Positions 34,011 to 43,520 of a stretch of DNA of 64,000 bases are shown here, one piece after another. Location of the stretch: assembly GCF_007713685.1 (NCBI RefSeq), contig NZ_VMRJ01000004.1:593700-657699 (forward strand), given 5' to 3'. Origin of the DNA: Hymenobacter setariae (lineage in GTDB: Bacteria; Bacteroidota; Bacteroidia; Cytophagales; Hymenobacteraceae). How positions within the stretch are numbered: position 1 is the first letter of the stretch; each line of letters starts with the position of its first letter. A program made the translations under genes and the position numbers. The notes below the pieces were generated by a model, which searched no databases, was not told the DNA's origin, and saw only the letters and a program-made list of their open reading frames with translations.

Positions 34011-36125
34011 ATGCTGCATCGCTACTTACTGCTAGTCCTATTCGCCACGCCGGCGGCGCGCCTGGCAGCCCAAGAATCTCCTACCCCCGCCGACACCCTC
34101 AATGCTCGCGCCTTGCCCTCGGCTACGGTAGTGGGCTATGGCCAGCAGCTGCCCTTGCGGCGCACGGCGGCCGGTGTTGGGGTTATTGACCAAACTATTA
34201 TTCAGCGGTTTAATGAAAACTCGCTGGCCTCGGCCGTGAATACGTTGCCCGGCGTGCGGCTGGAGGAGCGGGCCACGGCCAGCTACCGCATCAGCGTGCG
34301 CGGCAGCACGCTGCGCTCGCCCTTCGGGGTGCGCAATGTGAAGCTGTATTACTTCGACATTCCCTTCACGGAAGCCAACGGCACCACGCCGCTCAACATC
34401 TTGGACCCCGCCCAGCTAGGTCGCATCGAGGTGCTGAAGGGGCCGGCGGGCAGCGTGTACGGCGCCGGTACGGGCGGCGTGGTGCGCCTCGAAAACCGCC
34501 GCCCCGCCGCTGGCCAAAGCCAGGCGCAGGTGGGCTACTCGGTGGGCTCCTATGGCTTGCGGCGCTTCACGGCATCGGCTGAGGCCAGTGGCAAGGGCAC
34601 TGACTACTGGCGGGCGCAGTATGCACACCAACAACTAGATGGCTACCGCCAGCAGAGCTCCCTGCGCCGCGACGTGTTTGCGGTAGATGGACAAATGAGC
34701 CCTTCTGACAAGCAAACACTCTCGGTGCACGCGCTCTACACCGACCTCTACTACCAGCTGCCGGGCGGCCTCACGCGGGCGCAGTTTGAGCAGAATCCAC
34801 GGCAGGCACGGCCGGGCACGGCAGCTGCGCCTGGCACGGTGGCGCAGCAGGGCAGTTACGCCTCGCAAACCGGCCTCCTAGGGCTCACGCACGAGTATCG
34901 CTTTTCGGAGCGCTGGAGCACCACGGCTACCGTGTACGGCCGCAGCACTCGCGTAGCGACGCCCTATCTAGTTGATTGGGAGCGCGATGCCATCCTAGGT
35001 GGTGGCGGGCGGGCTACCCTTAATTACAAGGGTTCGCTGGCTGGGCGCGTGCTGCGGGTGCAGGGCGGCGGCGAGTTTCAGACCTCGTTCACCGACTCGC
35101 GCAGCTACCTCAACGTGCTAGGGAACCCCACCACGCTGCGTTACGACGACGAAATTTCAACCCGCACGGGCTTCGTCTTTGCCCAAGCCGACTACGAGCT
35201 ACCGGCTGGTTTCTTGCTCACGGCGGGCGCCAGCTACAATCGGTTGCGCTACCAAATTGCTCGCGTGAGCAGCGCAGCCACTAACCCCAACGGCTATGTC
35301 GTAGAGCAGACATTCCGGCCCGAAGTATCGCCGCGGCTGGCGTTGCTGAAAGAACTAACGCCTACCATCTCGGCCTACGCCAGCGTGAGCACGGGCTACT
35401 CGCCCCCCACCGAGGCCGAGCTACGGCCCTCGGATGGCAGCATCAATCGCGACTTGCAGGCCGAGCGCGGCACCAGCTATGAGGTGGGCAGCCGCGGCAC
35501 GCTGCTAGGTGGGCACCTGATTTTTGACGTGGCGCTGTTCGATTTTGAGCTGCGCAATACCATCGTGTCGCGCACCGATGCGCAAGGCTTCCAGCTTTAC
35601 GCCAACTCAGGCAACACCCACCAGCGCGGCGCCGAAGTGGCGGCCAGCGGCTGGCTATGGCGGCCCGCCACCTCGGCCGAGGCCCTGAGCCCACCGGCCG
35701 GGCTGCGCCTGTGGGGCAGCTACGCCTACAACCACTTCCGCTTCGGCACTTATGAGTCGGCCAGCGGCCAGAGCTTTAGCGGCAACCGCCTCACGGGCAC
35801 CGCGCCGCATACGCTTAGCGCGGGGCTCGACTTTAGCGAGCACCTAGGGTTTTACGCCAGCCCCACGCTCAGCCATCAGGCCATGATTCCGCTCAACGAT
35901 GCTAACACTGACTATGCAGCGGGCTACTGGGTGTTTGGGGGCCGCGCGGGCTGGCGCCGAACCTTGATGGGCCGGCTGGCCGTGGACCTCTACGCTGGCG
36001 TCGAGAACGCGGGCGACCGTCGCTACAGCCTCGGCAATGACCTCAACGCCTTCGGGGGGCGCTACTTTCAGCCTGCCGCAGGCCGCAATTACTACGGCGG
36101 GGCGCAGGTGGGCTGGCGCTGGTAG
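34011..36125 (+). CDS. TonB-dependent outer-membrane receptor
   Basis: 704 residues with signal peptide (LLLVLFATPAARLAAQ). A short TonB-box-like ATVVGYG precedes the plug domain (NTLPGVRLEERA, YRISVRGSTL, IEVLKGPAGSVYGAGTGG), then a 22-strand barrel ending in aromatic YYGGAQVGWRW. It lacks the carboxypeptidase-like N-domain of SusC proteins, so a siderophore, metal or vitamin substrate is more likely than a glycan. The divergent TonB-like gene may energise it. Substrate cannot be told from sequence. Confidence 0.9.
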   Translation: MLHRYLLLVLFATPAARLAAQESPTPADTLNARALPSATVVGYGQQLPLRRTAAGVGVIDQTIIQRFNENSLASAVNTLPGVRLEERATASYRISVRGSTLRSPFGVRNVKLYYFDIPFTEANGTTPLNILDPAQLGRIEVLKGPAGSVYGAGTGGVVRLENRRPAAGQSQAQVGYSVGSYGLRRFTASAEASGKGTDYWRAQYAHQQLDGYRQQSSLRRDVFAVDGQMSPSDKQTLSVHALYTDLYYQLPGGLTRAQFEQNPRQARPGTAAAPGTVAQQGSYASQTGLLGLTHEYRFSERWSTTATVYGRSTRVATPYLVDWERDAILGGGGRATLNYKGSLAGRVLRVQGGGEFQTSFTDSRSYLNVLGNPTTLRYDDEISTRTGFVFAQADYELPAGFLLTAGASYNRLRYQIARVSSAATNPNGYVVEQTFRPEVSPRLALLKELTPTISAYASVSTGYSPPTEAELRPSDGSINRDLQAERGTSYEVGSRGTLLGGHLIFDVALFDFELRNTIVSRTDAQGFQLYANSGNTHQRGAEVAASGWLWRPATSAEALSPPAGLRLWGSYAYNHFRFGTYESASGQSFSGNRLTGTAPHTLSAGLDFSEHLGFYASPTLSHQAMIPLNDANTDYAAGYWVFGGRAGWRRTLMGRLAVDLYAGVENAGDRRYSLGNDLNAFGGRYFQPAAGRNYYGGAQVGWRW

Positions 36126-36137
36126 TGAGGCGCACTT

Positions 36138-36581
36138 TTAGTGCGGTTCTGCTGCTAGGTTGCTGGGGTCGTGGTCAAAGTACTTGCTTACAATCCGGCC
36201 GGTTCTTCGGTCAACCTCGGCGCTGCCACGCTTCCCTAGGCCTACGAACAGGATATGCGAGGATAGGACAAGCGAAGAAATGCGGCCGGCCGGAATTTCT
36301 GCTTTGAAAGGCGCCACTACATTAGTCGCCCACAGAAGCTTATTTTCTCGAAAGACCGACAACCGCCGCCCATCGGCGCTGACCAGGTACACTGTCTCCC
36401 CTGCCCCCCGCACGCCACGCATCTTCGTAGTAATGCGGTGGATGCCTTTAAAGTGGCCGCCAAAATCATCCAATTCTTGGTCGGGCTCGGTAGAGGTGCT
36501 ATCGGTAGGCAATGCCTTTTGCGCTAGTAGCGGCGCTGGCAGCAACGCTGCCCAAATAAGTAACCCAAAGATTCGTCGCAT
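36138..36581 (-). CDS. Secreted hypothetical protein
   Basis: 147 residues with a clear signal peptide (RRIFGLLIWAALLPAPLLAQ). The mature part is acidic near the start (STEPDQELDDFGG), then beta-rich (ETVYLVSADGRRLSVFREN, ISSLVLSSHILFVGLG), and ends in ASP-rich residues. No family is recognised. It is convergent with the TonB-dependent receptor, 12 bases apart. The open frame on the opposite strand over the same region is a shadow. Confidence 0.6.
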   Translation of the reverse strand: MRRIFGLLIWAALLPAPLLAQKALPTDSTSTEPDQELDDFGGHFKGIHRITTKMRGVRGAGETVYLVSADGRRLSVFRENKLLWATNVVAPFKAEIPAGRISSLVLSSHILFVGLGKRGSAEVDRRTGRIVSKYFDHDPSNLAAEPH

Positions 36582-36963
36582 AGCTCAACGGAATAGAAAA
36601 AGTTGAAACGCGCCACTATTTGGCGCTTACTTAAGCTAGATGCCGCTCCCTGCTTTATTGCCCACGGCAATGCAGGTTCTTTTGCTACGTAGGGCCACTA
36701 TGTCGTTGGCTTTACACCTGCCAGCGCACTAGTAGCTGCTAGCGGACAACGATTTAGGTATTTCAATTGGCAGAACGACGCCAAGCCACCCTAGGTATTA
36801 GCTAGACAATGAGGCTGGCTACTAGCTAGGGCTTAGCTAGTCTGGCTAGCAGCCGAGCAGGCAGCTAGTTTTCAAGAGGATAAGCACCAAATTTTTTAGC
36901 CAAAAGCTAAAACGCACACGCGGGGCAAGCCGTATTGTTAGCAACTTTCTTACCCCTACAGTT
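36582..36963. other. Gene-free region rich in TAGC/CTAG
   Basis: About 380 bases with no convincing gene. The stretch 36720-36870 is dense in GCTAG, CTAGC and TAGCTAG words, overlapping short palindromes that could fold locally. It presumably holds the divergent promoters of the genes at 36581 and 36964. Confidence 0.5.
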
Positions 36964-37338
36964 ATGAAAAAGACCCTCGCTTTCCTCGCTTTAGTAATTG
37001 CTACCATCGGTACGGCGGCTGCCCAAGAAGGCCGCACTGGCGGCGCCAATACCGGCGGCACCAGTACCAATACCAACGGCAACAACAATGTCAGCAGCGG
37101 CAATAGCTCAAACACCAGCAGCAGTGCCGGCAACAATAACCCCACCACTGCTAAGCCCAACTACAAGGTAGCCCCCGGCTCTAGTGGTACGCGCACTGGT
37201 AGCAGCAAAGGCTCGGGCAAAGCTGCCTCCAACCAAGTAGTTAGCTCGGGTGGCCAAGGCCACAACACTACACACGACCCCAAAGGCAAAGTGCTAGTAG
37301 CCCCTTCGGTGACGACGGGCAAAAACGCTAAGCAATAG
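36964..37338 (+). CDS. Secreted Asn/Ser/Gly-rich low-complexity protein
   Basis: 124 residues. A signal peptide (MKKTLAFLALVIATIGTAAA) precedes a low-complexity region, with TNTNGNNNVSSGNSS and SAGNNNPTT around residues 35-60, then basic TRTGSSKGSGKAA. No globular domain is visible. Codon use is normal for the window. A strong hairpin terminator follows, so it is probably expressed as a single-gene transcript. It could be a surface or matrix protein; no function is claimed. Confidence 0.6.
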   Translation: MKKTLAFLALVIATIGTAAAQEGRTGGANTGGTSTNTNGNNNVSSGNSSNTSSSAGNNNPTTAKPNYKVAPGSSGTRTGSSKGSGKAASNQVVSSGGQGHNTTHDPKGKVLVAPSVTTGKNAKQ

Positions 37339-37365
37339 TTGGCTAAGCAGCCACTCAGCGCTGCA

Positions 37366-37426
37366 CCCTAAAAAAGCTTTCCCCTCCCTTGCTAGGTTAG
37401 CGAAGGAGGGGAAAGCTTTTTTAGGG
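37366..37426. terminator. Strong bidirectional terminator
   Basis: CCCTAAAAAAGCTTTCCCCT (from 37366) pairs with AGGGGAAAGCTTTTTTAGGG ending at 37426, a perfect stem of 22 pairs around a 17-base loop, with A/T-runs on both sides. It separates the convergent genes ending at 37338 and 37439. Confidence 0.88.
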
Positions 37427-37438
37427 CGTCTAACCACT

Positions 37439-39595
37439 TTACAGTGTAACGCCGATGCCTGGCCCAAACAATAGGAAGGGTTTGCCTTTCGTGAGCAGGT
37501 AGCCACCGCCTAGGTAGAGCGGAAACGTGAGCCGCGCTCCCGTGCGCACTGGTACTACCGAGCCCAGCACCACAAGCCCTAGGTCGCGCTGCACGTCAGC
37601 GTTATTGGACAGGTTGAAGGCGTTGAGGGCCACGAAACCAGCTCCGATGCGGTAGGGCCGCAGGCGGTTAATGCGGTCGGGAGAGTAGAAGCTGAGCTGC
37701 GCCAGCGTAGCCAAGCTAATACCGCCGAAGCTGTTGTACGTAGATTCGCCTTGGTACTTAGTGAGCAGGCCGGCCGGAAAGCTGACGCTGATATCGAAGT
37801 TGACGTGGCGCCGCAGCACCAGCTCTACCTGCTGCGAGTAGCCCTTGGTGCTGTACTGCCGGGCATCGTTGCGCACCGTGATAATGATGCGGTACCAAGC
37901 GTCGAGGTCGTAGGTTTTGCGCCCTAGGATGCTATTGAGGCTAAAATTACCTACTTGGCAATCAGCCCCCTGGTAGTAGGCATAGCGAGGCGAGGCCTCG
38001 CCGGGGCAAATCACGAGTTGGTCCACAGTGCGCTGGTCGATGAGGTTGCCCTTGTCATCCACCGTCCTAATGTCCATACTCAGGTACTGGCGGCCGTAGA
38101 GGTTGCCCGCCTCGTCGATGGCGTTGGCGTTGAAGCTGAACACCAAGTCGGGAATGGTCTTGTCGTAAAGCACCGGCCCATTGAGCTGCGTGATGGGGTG
38201 TGGCCCATCGCCGTAGTTCACCTGCACAAAGTTGAGCGGGTGGGGCCGCTGGGCCTCCTTCACATTCAGCCCAAAGTCAGTAGCGTTGCTGCCATCGAAG
38301 ATGGTAATGCGCCGGCGCACGCTGCTGAGGGGCACTTGCACGCGGTAGATAAGCGCTTTTTCGGAGCGGGTCGAAGAATCGGAGGGAATGACGGTGCCGC
38401 CATCGAAGTGGTAGCGGCCCTTCAGCAGCGACTCGCCTTCGAGGCGCACGTCCACGGTTTCGCCGGGGTTGATAGTGGTGTTCGAGCTCCAGTCGCCGCC
38501 CCGGTGCAGCACGCTCAAGTTGGCAATGCGCGGCCTAGGCGTGATATCGAAGTTGGTGATAAACTTGGCCAAGTCATTATCCTTGATATAGAGGTAGCCG
38601 TCGGACTGGCGGTGGGTATTATACACGCGCAGCTGGCACAGCACGCGGTCATTGGAGAGGTAGCTGCGGGTGTATAGCTCGGCAATGAGGGCTCCGCCGG
38701 GCTCCTGCTGGGCTTCGAGGCGGTAGGTGCGTTGCAGCTCAAAAGCGTGCCCATTGTCGAGCACAAACTCGATGCCGCGGGTGCGGCCCTCGTCGTCGTA
38801 GTTCACGTCTTTGCGCTCGGCGGTGAGGAAGCGCAGGCGGCTGGCCTTCACCGCGAAGTCGAGGCGCAGCGGCGGCAGCTGGTAGCTGAGGTGACCAGTG
38901 GGGTCGAGGTATGGGCGCTCGGCCAGCGTCTTGAGCGTGAGCGTGCGCACCCCTAGGGCATTGGGCACCACGTGCAGGCGCAGGCCGCCCTGCTCACGAG
39001 CCAGGCGGTAGTCAATGTCTTGGCCTTTAGTCCATTCATTGTTGACCCGCACGTTGGCAATGTTGTTGGTATTGACTTCAATAACTCGCTCTTCGCCAAC
39101 AAACAGCTCATTGTCGAGCACCCGCGCCGTGAGCGTGGTATTAGTAAGTGGTAGCAGGCTCACTACCTGCTGGCGCATGGTGGCCCGCAGCGCCGCGCGG
39201 CCCACCGAGTCGGCTGGCGCTTTTACGGGCGCCCCGGCCTGCACAAACGTGAGCCGCACGAAGGGCATACCAGTTAGGTTATGAAAGCGTAGGGTGCCGC
39301 GGTACTCCCCGTTGGCAGCGGCCACTAGGGTGTCTTGCAGCACGTAGTCGGCTGAGGGCAGCAGGCGGGGCGGGCGGCCGGGCTGGGTGGGCGTCAGGCG
39401 CAGCTCGGCTGCCTGGTCGTCTTGGTGGTAGTAGAAGTATAGCCGCTCTTCGCCAGCCACCGGTATCATTTGCTCACCTAGGCGATATTGGGTGGTGTCG
39501 AGGGTGAGGGAGAGGCTGCGTAGCAGCGGCGCCTGGGCACGGGCCGCCCCACTCAGCAATAACAACAACGCCAGTAACCAACCATTCTTTTGCAT
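37439..39595 (-). CDS. Secreted beta-rich protein with C-terminal barrel-like region
   Basis: 718 residues with a signal peptide (WLLALLLLLSGAARAQ). About 570 residues of beta-rich sequence follow, including an Ig-like or hinge-like stretch (ISNLSVLHRGGDWSSNTTI-type) and repeated RVQVPLSS-like strands. The last about 110 residues, from VNFDISVSFPAGLL to LLFGPGIGVTL, look like outer-membrane beta-hairpins with a terminal small-residue strand. It is downstream of the 254-residue gene at 40441 with 81 bases between, suggesting a two-gene operon. No named family is recognised. Confidence 0.65.
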   Translation of the reverse strand: MQKNGWLLALLLLLSGAARAQAPLLRSLSLTLDTTQYRLGEQMIPVAGEERLYFYYHQDDQAAELRLTPTQPGRPPRLLPSADYVLQDTLVAAANGEYRGTLRFHNLTGMPFVRLTFVQAGAPVKAPADSVGRAALRATMRQQVVSLLPLTNTTLTARVLDNELFVGEERVIEVNTNNIANVRVNNEWTKGQDIDYRLAREQGGLRLHVVPNALGVRTLTLKTLAERPYLDPTGHLSYQLPPLRLDFAVKASRLRFLTAERKDVNYDDEGRTRGIEFVLDNGHAFELQRTYRLEAQQEPGGALIAELYTRSYLSNDRVLCQLRVYNTHRQSDGYLYIKDNDLAKFITNFDITPRPRIANLSVLHRGGDWSSNTTINPGETVDVRLEGESLLKGRYHFDGGTVIPSDSSTRSEKALIYRVQVPLSSVRRRITIFDGSNATDFGLNVKEAQRPHPLNFVQVNYGDGPHPITQLNGPVLYDKTIPDLVFSFNANAIDEAGNLYGRQYLSMDIRTVDDKGNLIDQRTVDQLVICPGEASPRYAYYQGADCQVGNFSLNSILGRKTYDLDAWYRIIITVRNDARQYSTKGYSQQVELVLRRHVNFDISVSFPAGLLTKYQGESTYNSFGGISLATLAQLSFYSPDRINRLRPYRIGAGFVALNAFNLSNNADVQRDLGLVVLGSVVPVRTGARLTFPLYLGGGYLLTKGKPFLLFGPGIGVTL

Positions 39596-39676
39596 ACTCA
39601 GAGCCTAGGTAACGGGCGCAAAGGTCCGTCTAAAACTGGGCTTTAGCCAATACAGTGCCGCTTTTTAGCCCTAGGC

Positions 39677-40441
39677 CTACGGATTGGTGCCTGGGGTGGG
39701 TGCTGCCGGCGGGGCTACTGCGCCATCTCGGCGGGCCCGCACCCGCTGCCGGTAGGCCTTCCAGTCGTGCCAAATGTTGCCCACAAACAGGTTGAGGCGG
39801 TAGCTGTAATACCAGCCGTTGAAGTCCTCCTTGTAATCAATCTCCTTGAGCGACACGCGGTAGCCGGCCGCTGCGCTGATGCCCACCCACCGCGTGGGCT
39901 TGAGCAGTACGCCCAGCCCTACTTCGGCCGGCACAAACAGGCCGCGATTGTCGGTGGTCACCTTGCCGTTTTCGTCGGTGATGGTGTAGTGGCTACGGCC
40001 CAGTCCTACATCGACGGGTACGCTTAGCTCGATAAAGCGGCGGCTAAGAAAGGTGTAAGAGAAATTGGGCGTGAAGTAGGTCAAGTTCAGCGCCGGCGTG
40101 AGGGTGTCTTTGAGCTTGCGATTTTTGCCCCTGCCTAGGTAGGTGTATAGGTCGGCGTAGCTGCGCCGCAGCGTGTAGGCGCCCAAACCCAGGCGGTAGC
40201 GCTTGCCCCGCGGCACCACCCCAATATTGAGACCAATGATGCGCACCGCCGACGCCTGCACAAACGAGTTGCGGTTGTCGATAACCAAGCTGAGGCGCGG
40301 GGCTTGGCGCGGCAGTGCAGGCGGGCTGCCGGCAGCGCCAGGAGCTTGGGCCCCAGCCGCACTGGCTACCAGCAAGCCCCCGCCCAGCGCGAGCCAGCAG
40401 GCACGCTGGGGTTGAAGCCAAATAGGTAGCGTGTGCGTCAC
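39677..40441 (-). CDS. Putative outer-membrane beta-barrel protein
   Basis: 254 residues beginning at a GTG (40441); no ATG is available before the hydrophobic signal segment (ACWLALGGGLLVASAAGAQ). The mature part alternates strands typical of small porins (YRLGLGAYTLRRSYADLYTY, FIELSVPVDVGLGRSHYTI, WVGISAAAGYRVSLKEIDYK, YSYRLNLFVG). A Pro/Ala tail ends the protein. It is probably co-transcribed with the 718-residue secreted protein downstream. Function is unknown. Confidence 0.68.
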   Translation of the reverse strand: MTHTLPIWLQPQRACWLALGGGLLVASAAGAQAPGAAGSPPALPRQAPRLSLVIDNRNSFVQASAVRIIGLNIGVVPRGKRYRLGLGAYTLRRSYADLYTYLGRGKNRKLKDTLTPALNLTYFTPNFSYTFLSRRFIELSVPVDVGLGRSHYTITDENGKVTTDNRGLFVPAEVGLGVLLKPTRWVGISAAAGYRVSLKEIDYKEDFNGWYYSYRLNLFVGNIWHDWKAYRQRVRARRDGAVAPPAAPTPGTNP

Positions 40442-40647
40442 TGCGCTAGGAATAAGAAATGGGCCGAAGGTTTAACCTGCAAGTTAGCACTAGCGCAAGC
40501 GGGTGGCCGCGGCGGCCCAGGGCTGCTGCTCGCCCGGCATTTTTTACCATTCGCCGGGCTGCTATACCGCTGGCTGGGTAGGTGCTTCGGGGGGCTAGGC
40601 CGGGCGGCTAGGTTTGCTTCATCCTTTCACCAACGCCCCCTTTAGCT

Positions 40648-41571
40648 ATGTTTTCTTCGCTCCTCCCCCGCGCCGCTGTTGCCCTCACACTGCTGCTGGC
40701 TGGGCCGACAGTCCAGCCGGCCGCGGCCCAGGCCACTACCACCCAGACGGCGCATCCGGCCTTCACGGTGCAAGTGGTGGGAAAGGGCCGGCCGGTTATT
40801 CTGATACCAGGCCTTACCTGCCCCGGCGCGGTGTGGGCCGATGCAGTAGCCCGCTACCAGAAGCAGTACCAGTGCCACGTGGTGTCGCTGGCGGGGTTTG
40901 GTGGGGTGGCCGCCCAGCAGCCAGTGTCGGCGCACCTGCTGCAAGATGTACGCGACCAGTTGCTGGCTTATATCAAAGCCCAGAAGCTAACCAAGCCCAC
41001 CGTTGTGGGCCATAGCCTAGGTGGCTTCTTGGCGCTGTGGATGGCCAGCACCGACCCGGCAGCTCTCGGCCCGCTCGAAATCGTGGATTCGCTGCCTTTT
41101 ATGTCGGCTATTCAAATGCCCACCGCTACCGTCGAATCGGCCCGCCCCATGGCCGAGCAACTGCGCAAGCAGGTAGCGCGGGGCCACCTCACACTGGCCG
41201 CCGAGCGCCAGATGGTAACGCCACTCGTTACCGATTCGGCCCGCATCACGCAGGTGGCGCGCTGGGGGCTGGCCTCCGACCCCAGCACCGTGGCCCAGGC
41301 CATGTACGATATGTACACCACAGACCTGCGCACCGATATTAGCCGCATCAAGCAGCCGGTGCTGGTGCTCAGCTCGTGGGCGGGCTACAAGGCCTACGGC
41401 GCCACCAAAGCCAGCACGCTGGCCATCTACACGCAGCAATACGCCCAGCTGCCCCAGGCCCGTATCGAAATGTCGGAAGCCGGCCGCCACTTCCTGATGT
41501 ACGATGACCCACAGTGGTTTTTCACCCAAACTGATGCTTTTTTGCAGCAGCCAGCCACAGCTAAGCGCTAG
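40648..41571 (+). CDS. Secreted alpha/beta hydrolase
   Basis: 307 residues with a signal peptide (AAVALTLLLAGPTVQPAAA). A classical alpha/beta hydrolase: oxyanion region VILIPGLTCPG, nucleophile elbow VVGHSLGG, and a terminal histidine in AGRHFLMYDDP. The substrate is not evident; relatives include esterases and proline-iminopeptidase-like enzymes. It precedes a LytS kinase gene by 121 bases on the same strand and may or may not share its transcript. Confidence 0.8.
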   Translation: MFSSLLPRAAVALTLLLAGPTVQPAAAQATTTQTAHPAFTVQVVGKGRPVILIPGLTCPGAVWADAVARYQKQYQCHVVSLAGFGGVAAQQPVSAHLLQDVRDQLLAYIKAQKLTKPTVVGHSLGGFLALWMASTDPAALGPLEIVDSLPFMSAIQMPTATVESARPMAEQLRKQVARGHLTLAAERQMVTPLVTDSARITQVARWGLASDPSTVAQAMYDMYTTDLRTDISRIKQPVLVLSSWAGYKAYGATKASTLAIYTQQYAQLPQARIEMSEAGRHFLMYDDPQWFFTQTDAFLQQPATAKR

Positions 41572-41692
41572 CCTAAGCTAAAAATAACGTTTGCTACGCA
41601 GCGCGTCTCCCCGCTGCTGTGCGGGTATGGCGCGAGGCGTTTTGCGGCCTTTCGCATGGCCTAACAGTGTGATTCTTAGAAACAGCTTCGAT

Positions 41693-42799
41693 ATGTCTCC
41701 GAGTGTACGCCGCCAGCGGCTTTATTGGACGATTCAGGTGGTGGGGTGGCTGCTGTACGCTGGCCTAGGGCTGTTGCTGATAAGCTTGTTTGCCCCTAAG
41801 GTGCAGATAGGCGCTCCCATTATTGCCATTCAGGTGGCGATGCTAGGGGTACTGCTGCTCACTAGCCACGCGCTGCGCGCCTACTGGCGGTGGCGCGGGT
41901 GGTGGCAGCGCTCGGCTGGGGGGCTGCTGTGGCGGCTGCTACTCGCCAATGCTGTAGCGGCGCTGGCCAGCCAGCTGGTGCTAGGCTGTATTATCGCATT
42001 TATCATCCGGCCGCCAGCCAGTTTAGGCGGCCTAGCGGGCAGCGGGCAGTTTGTGGGCTATGTGTTGCAAACCTATTTTGTGCTGTGTCTCTGGACGGCC
42101 TGCTACGTGGGCCTGCACTACCTAGGCCGCTACCAACAGGCCGAAGTGGCCAAGTGGCAGCTGCAAGCCGCCGCTCGCGAGGCCGAAATGCGCACCCTAC
42201 AAGCCCAGCTCAACCCACACTTCCTGTTTAATGGCCTCAACAACATCCGGGCCTTAGTAATGGAAGACCCTGCCCGCGCCCGCCTCATGATGACGCACTT
42301 GGCCGAATTGCTGCGCTATACCATGCAGCGCAACGGCGCCGAACAGGTGCCCCTGGCCACTGAGCTCGAAATCGTGGAAAACTACCTTCAGCTCGAAGCC
42401 CTGCAACTAGAAGAGCGCCTGCACTATGTCCTCGACGTGGCTCCCGACGCCTTACCCGTGCTCGTGCCCCCCATGACCTTGCAGCTGCTGGTCGAAAACG
42501 CCATTAAGCACGGCTTGGCGCCGCGCCCGGCGGGCGGCAGCCTCAGCCTGACGGCCCACCTCGACGCAGCTGGCACCGCCCTGTGCGTGACCGTGCGCAA
42601 CACCGGCACCTACCAGCCGCACCCCGGCCACTCGGGCGTGGGCGTGCGCAACGTGCAGGAGCGCTTGGCGCTGCTTTTTGGCCCGGCCGCGCATTTTCGC
42701 ATCGGCCCCGACCCGCAGCAGCCCGATACGGTGCTGGCCGAACTCTCTCTACCGCTTACAATTCCGCAGTCTAGCTTACATGAACGCGCTGCTTATTGA
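41693..42799 (+). CDS. LytS-type sensor histidine kinase
   Basis: 368 residues from ATG 41693; the longer upstream frame is dropped because its first 34 residues look non-coding. Four hydrophobic segments within about residues 10-150 are followed by a coiled linker and the His_kinase domain. The phosphoacceptor is in QAQLNPHFLFNGLNN (H176). The HATPase region has LVENAIKHGL and GVGVRNVQERL. The partner response regulator begins 20 bases before this stop codon, in another frame. The ligand is unknown. Confidence 0.9.
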   Translation: MSPSVRRQRLYWTIQVVGWLLYAGLGLLLISLFAPKVQIGAPIIAIQVAMLGVLLLTSHALRAYWRWRGWWQRSAGGLLWRLLLANAVAALASQLVLGCIIAFIIRPPASLGGLAGSGQFVGYVLQTYFVLCLWTACYVGLHYLGRYQQAEVAKWQLQAAAREAEMRTLQAQLNPHFLFNGLNNIRALVMEDPARARLMMTHLAELLRYTMQRNGAEQVPLATELEIVENYLQLEALQLEERLHYVLDVAPDALPVLVPPMTLQLLVENAIKHGLAPRPAGGSLSLTAHLDAAGTALCVTVRNTGTYQPHPGHSGVGVRNVQERLALLFGPAAHFRIGPDPQQPDTVLAELSLPLTIPQSSLHERAAY

Positions 42800-43520
42800 T
42801 GACTCGCGCCTGGCGCGCACCGAGCTGCGCCACTTGTTGCGGGCTTTTCCCGAAGTAGAAGTGGTAGGTGAAGCCCGCCACGCCGACGAGGCCCGTGCGC
42901 TGGTGCAAGAGCTGCAGCCCGACGTGCTATTTCTCGACATCCACATGCCGGGCCAAACGGGCTTCGACCTGCTAGCCTCGCTAGAAGGGCCCACGCCACA
43001 GGTTATTTTCACTACTGCCTACGACCAGTACGCTCTCAAAGCCTTCGAGGTAAACGCCCTCGACTATTTGCTGAAGCCTGTGAGCGAAAGCCGCCTGGCC
43101 GCCGCCCTGGCCAAGCTTCGCCCACCGGAGTTAGCTGCTACCGCCCCTCCCCCGCTACCTACTGCCGCACCGGCTTTGCCACCGCTCGCGGCCCACGACC
43201 AAGTGTTTGTGAAGGAGGGCGAGCGCTGTTGGTTTGTGCGGCTGGCCGATATTCGGCTGTTTGAAATCAGCGGCGGCGCTACGCGGGTGTATTTCGAGCA
43301 GCACCAGCCGCTCATTCCGCGCACGTTGCAGCAGCTAGAGGCCCGGCTCGACCCTAAGGTATTTTTTAGGGCCAACCGCCAGCAAATCATCAATCTGCAC
43401 TGGATAGCCGGCATTGAGCCCTGGTTTAGCAACACGCTCAAAATCAAGTTGCGCGAAGGCCCCGAAGTGGAGGTATCGCGCAACCAGTCGGGCCTGTTTC
43501 GGGAGCTAATGAGTTTGTGA
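42780..43520 (+). CDS. LytTR-family response regulator
   Basis: 246 residues. The receiver domain has D53 as phosphoacceptor (FLDIHMPG) with acidic IDD at residues 6-8 and K99 in YLLKP. A Pro/Ala-rich linker (about 107-130) leads to a LytTR DNA-binding domain (DQVFVKEGERCWFVRLADIR, FFRANRQQIINLHWI). The start overlaps the LytS kinase gene by 20 bases, so the pair is translationally coupled. Its end overlaps gntK tail-to-tail by 15 bases. Confidence 0.92.
   Translation: MNALLIDDSRLARTELRHLLRAFPEVEVVGEARHADEARALVQELQPDVLFLDIHMPGQTGFDLLASLEGPTPQVIFTTAYDQYALKAFEVNALDYLLKPVSESRLAAALAKLRPPELAATAPPPLPTAAPALPPLAAHDQVFVKEGERCWFVRLADIRLFEISGGATRVYFEQHQPLIPRTLQQLEARLDPKVFFRANRQQIINLHWIAGIEPWFSNTLKIKLREGPEVEVSRNQSGLFRELMSL

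Noticed and set aside
36160..36606. Plus-strand open frame over the secreted protein gene at 36138-36581
   Set aside because: The minus-strand frame has a clear signal peptide; the plus-strand frame is a high-G+C shadow.
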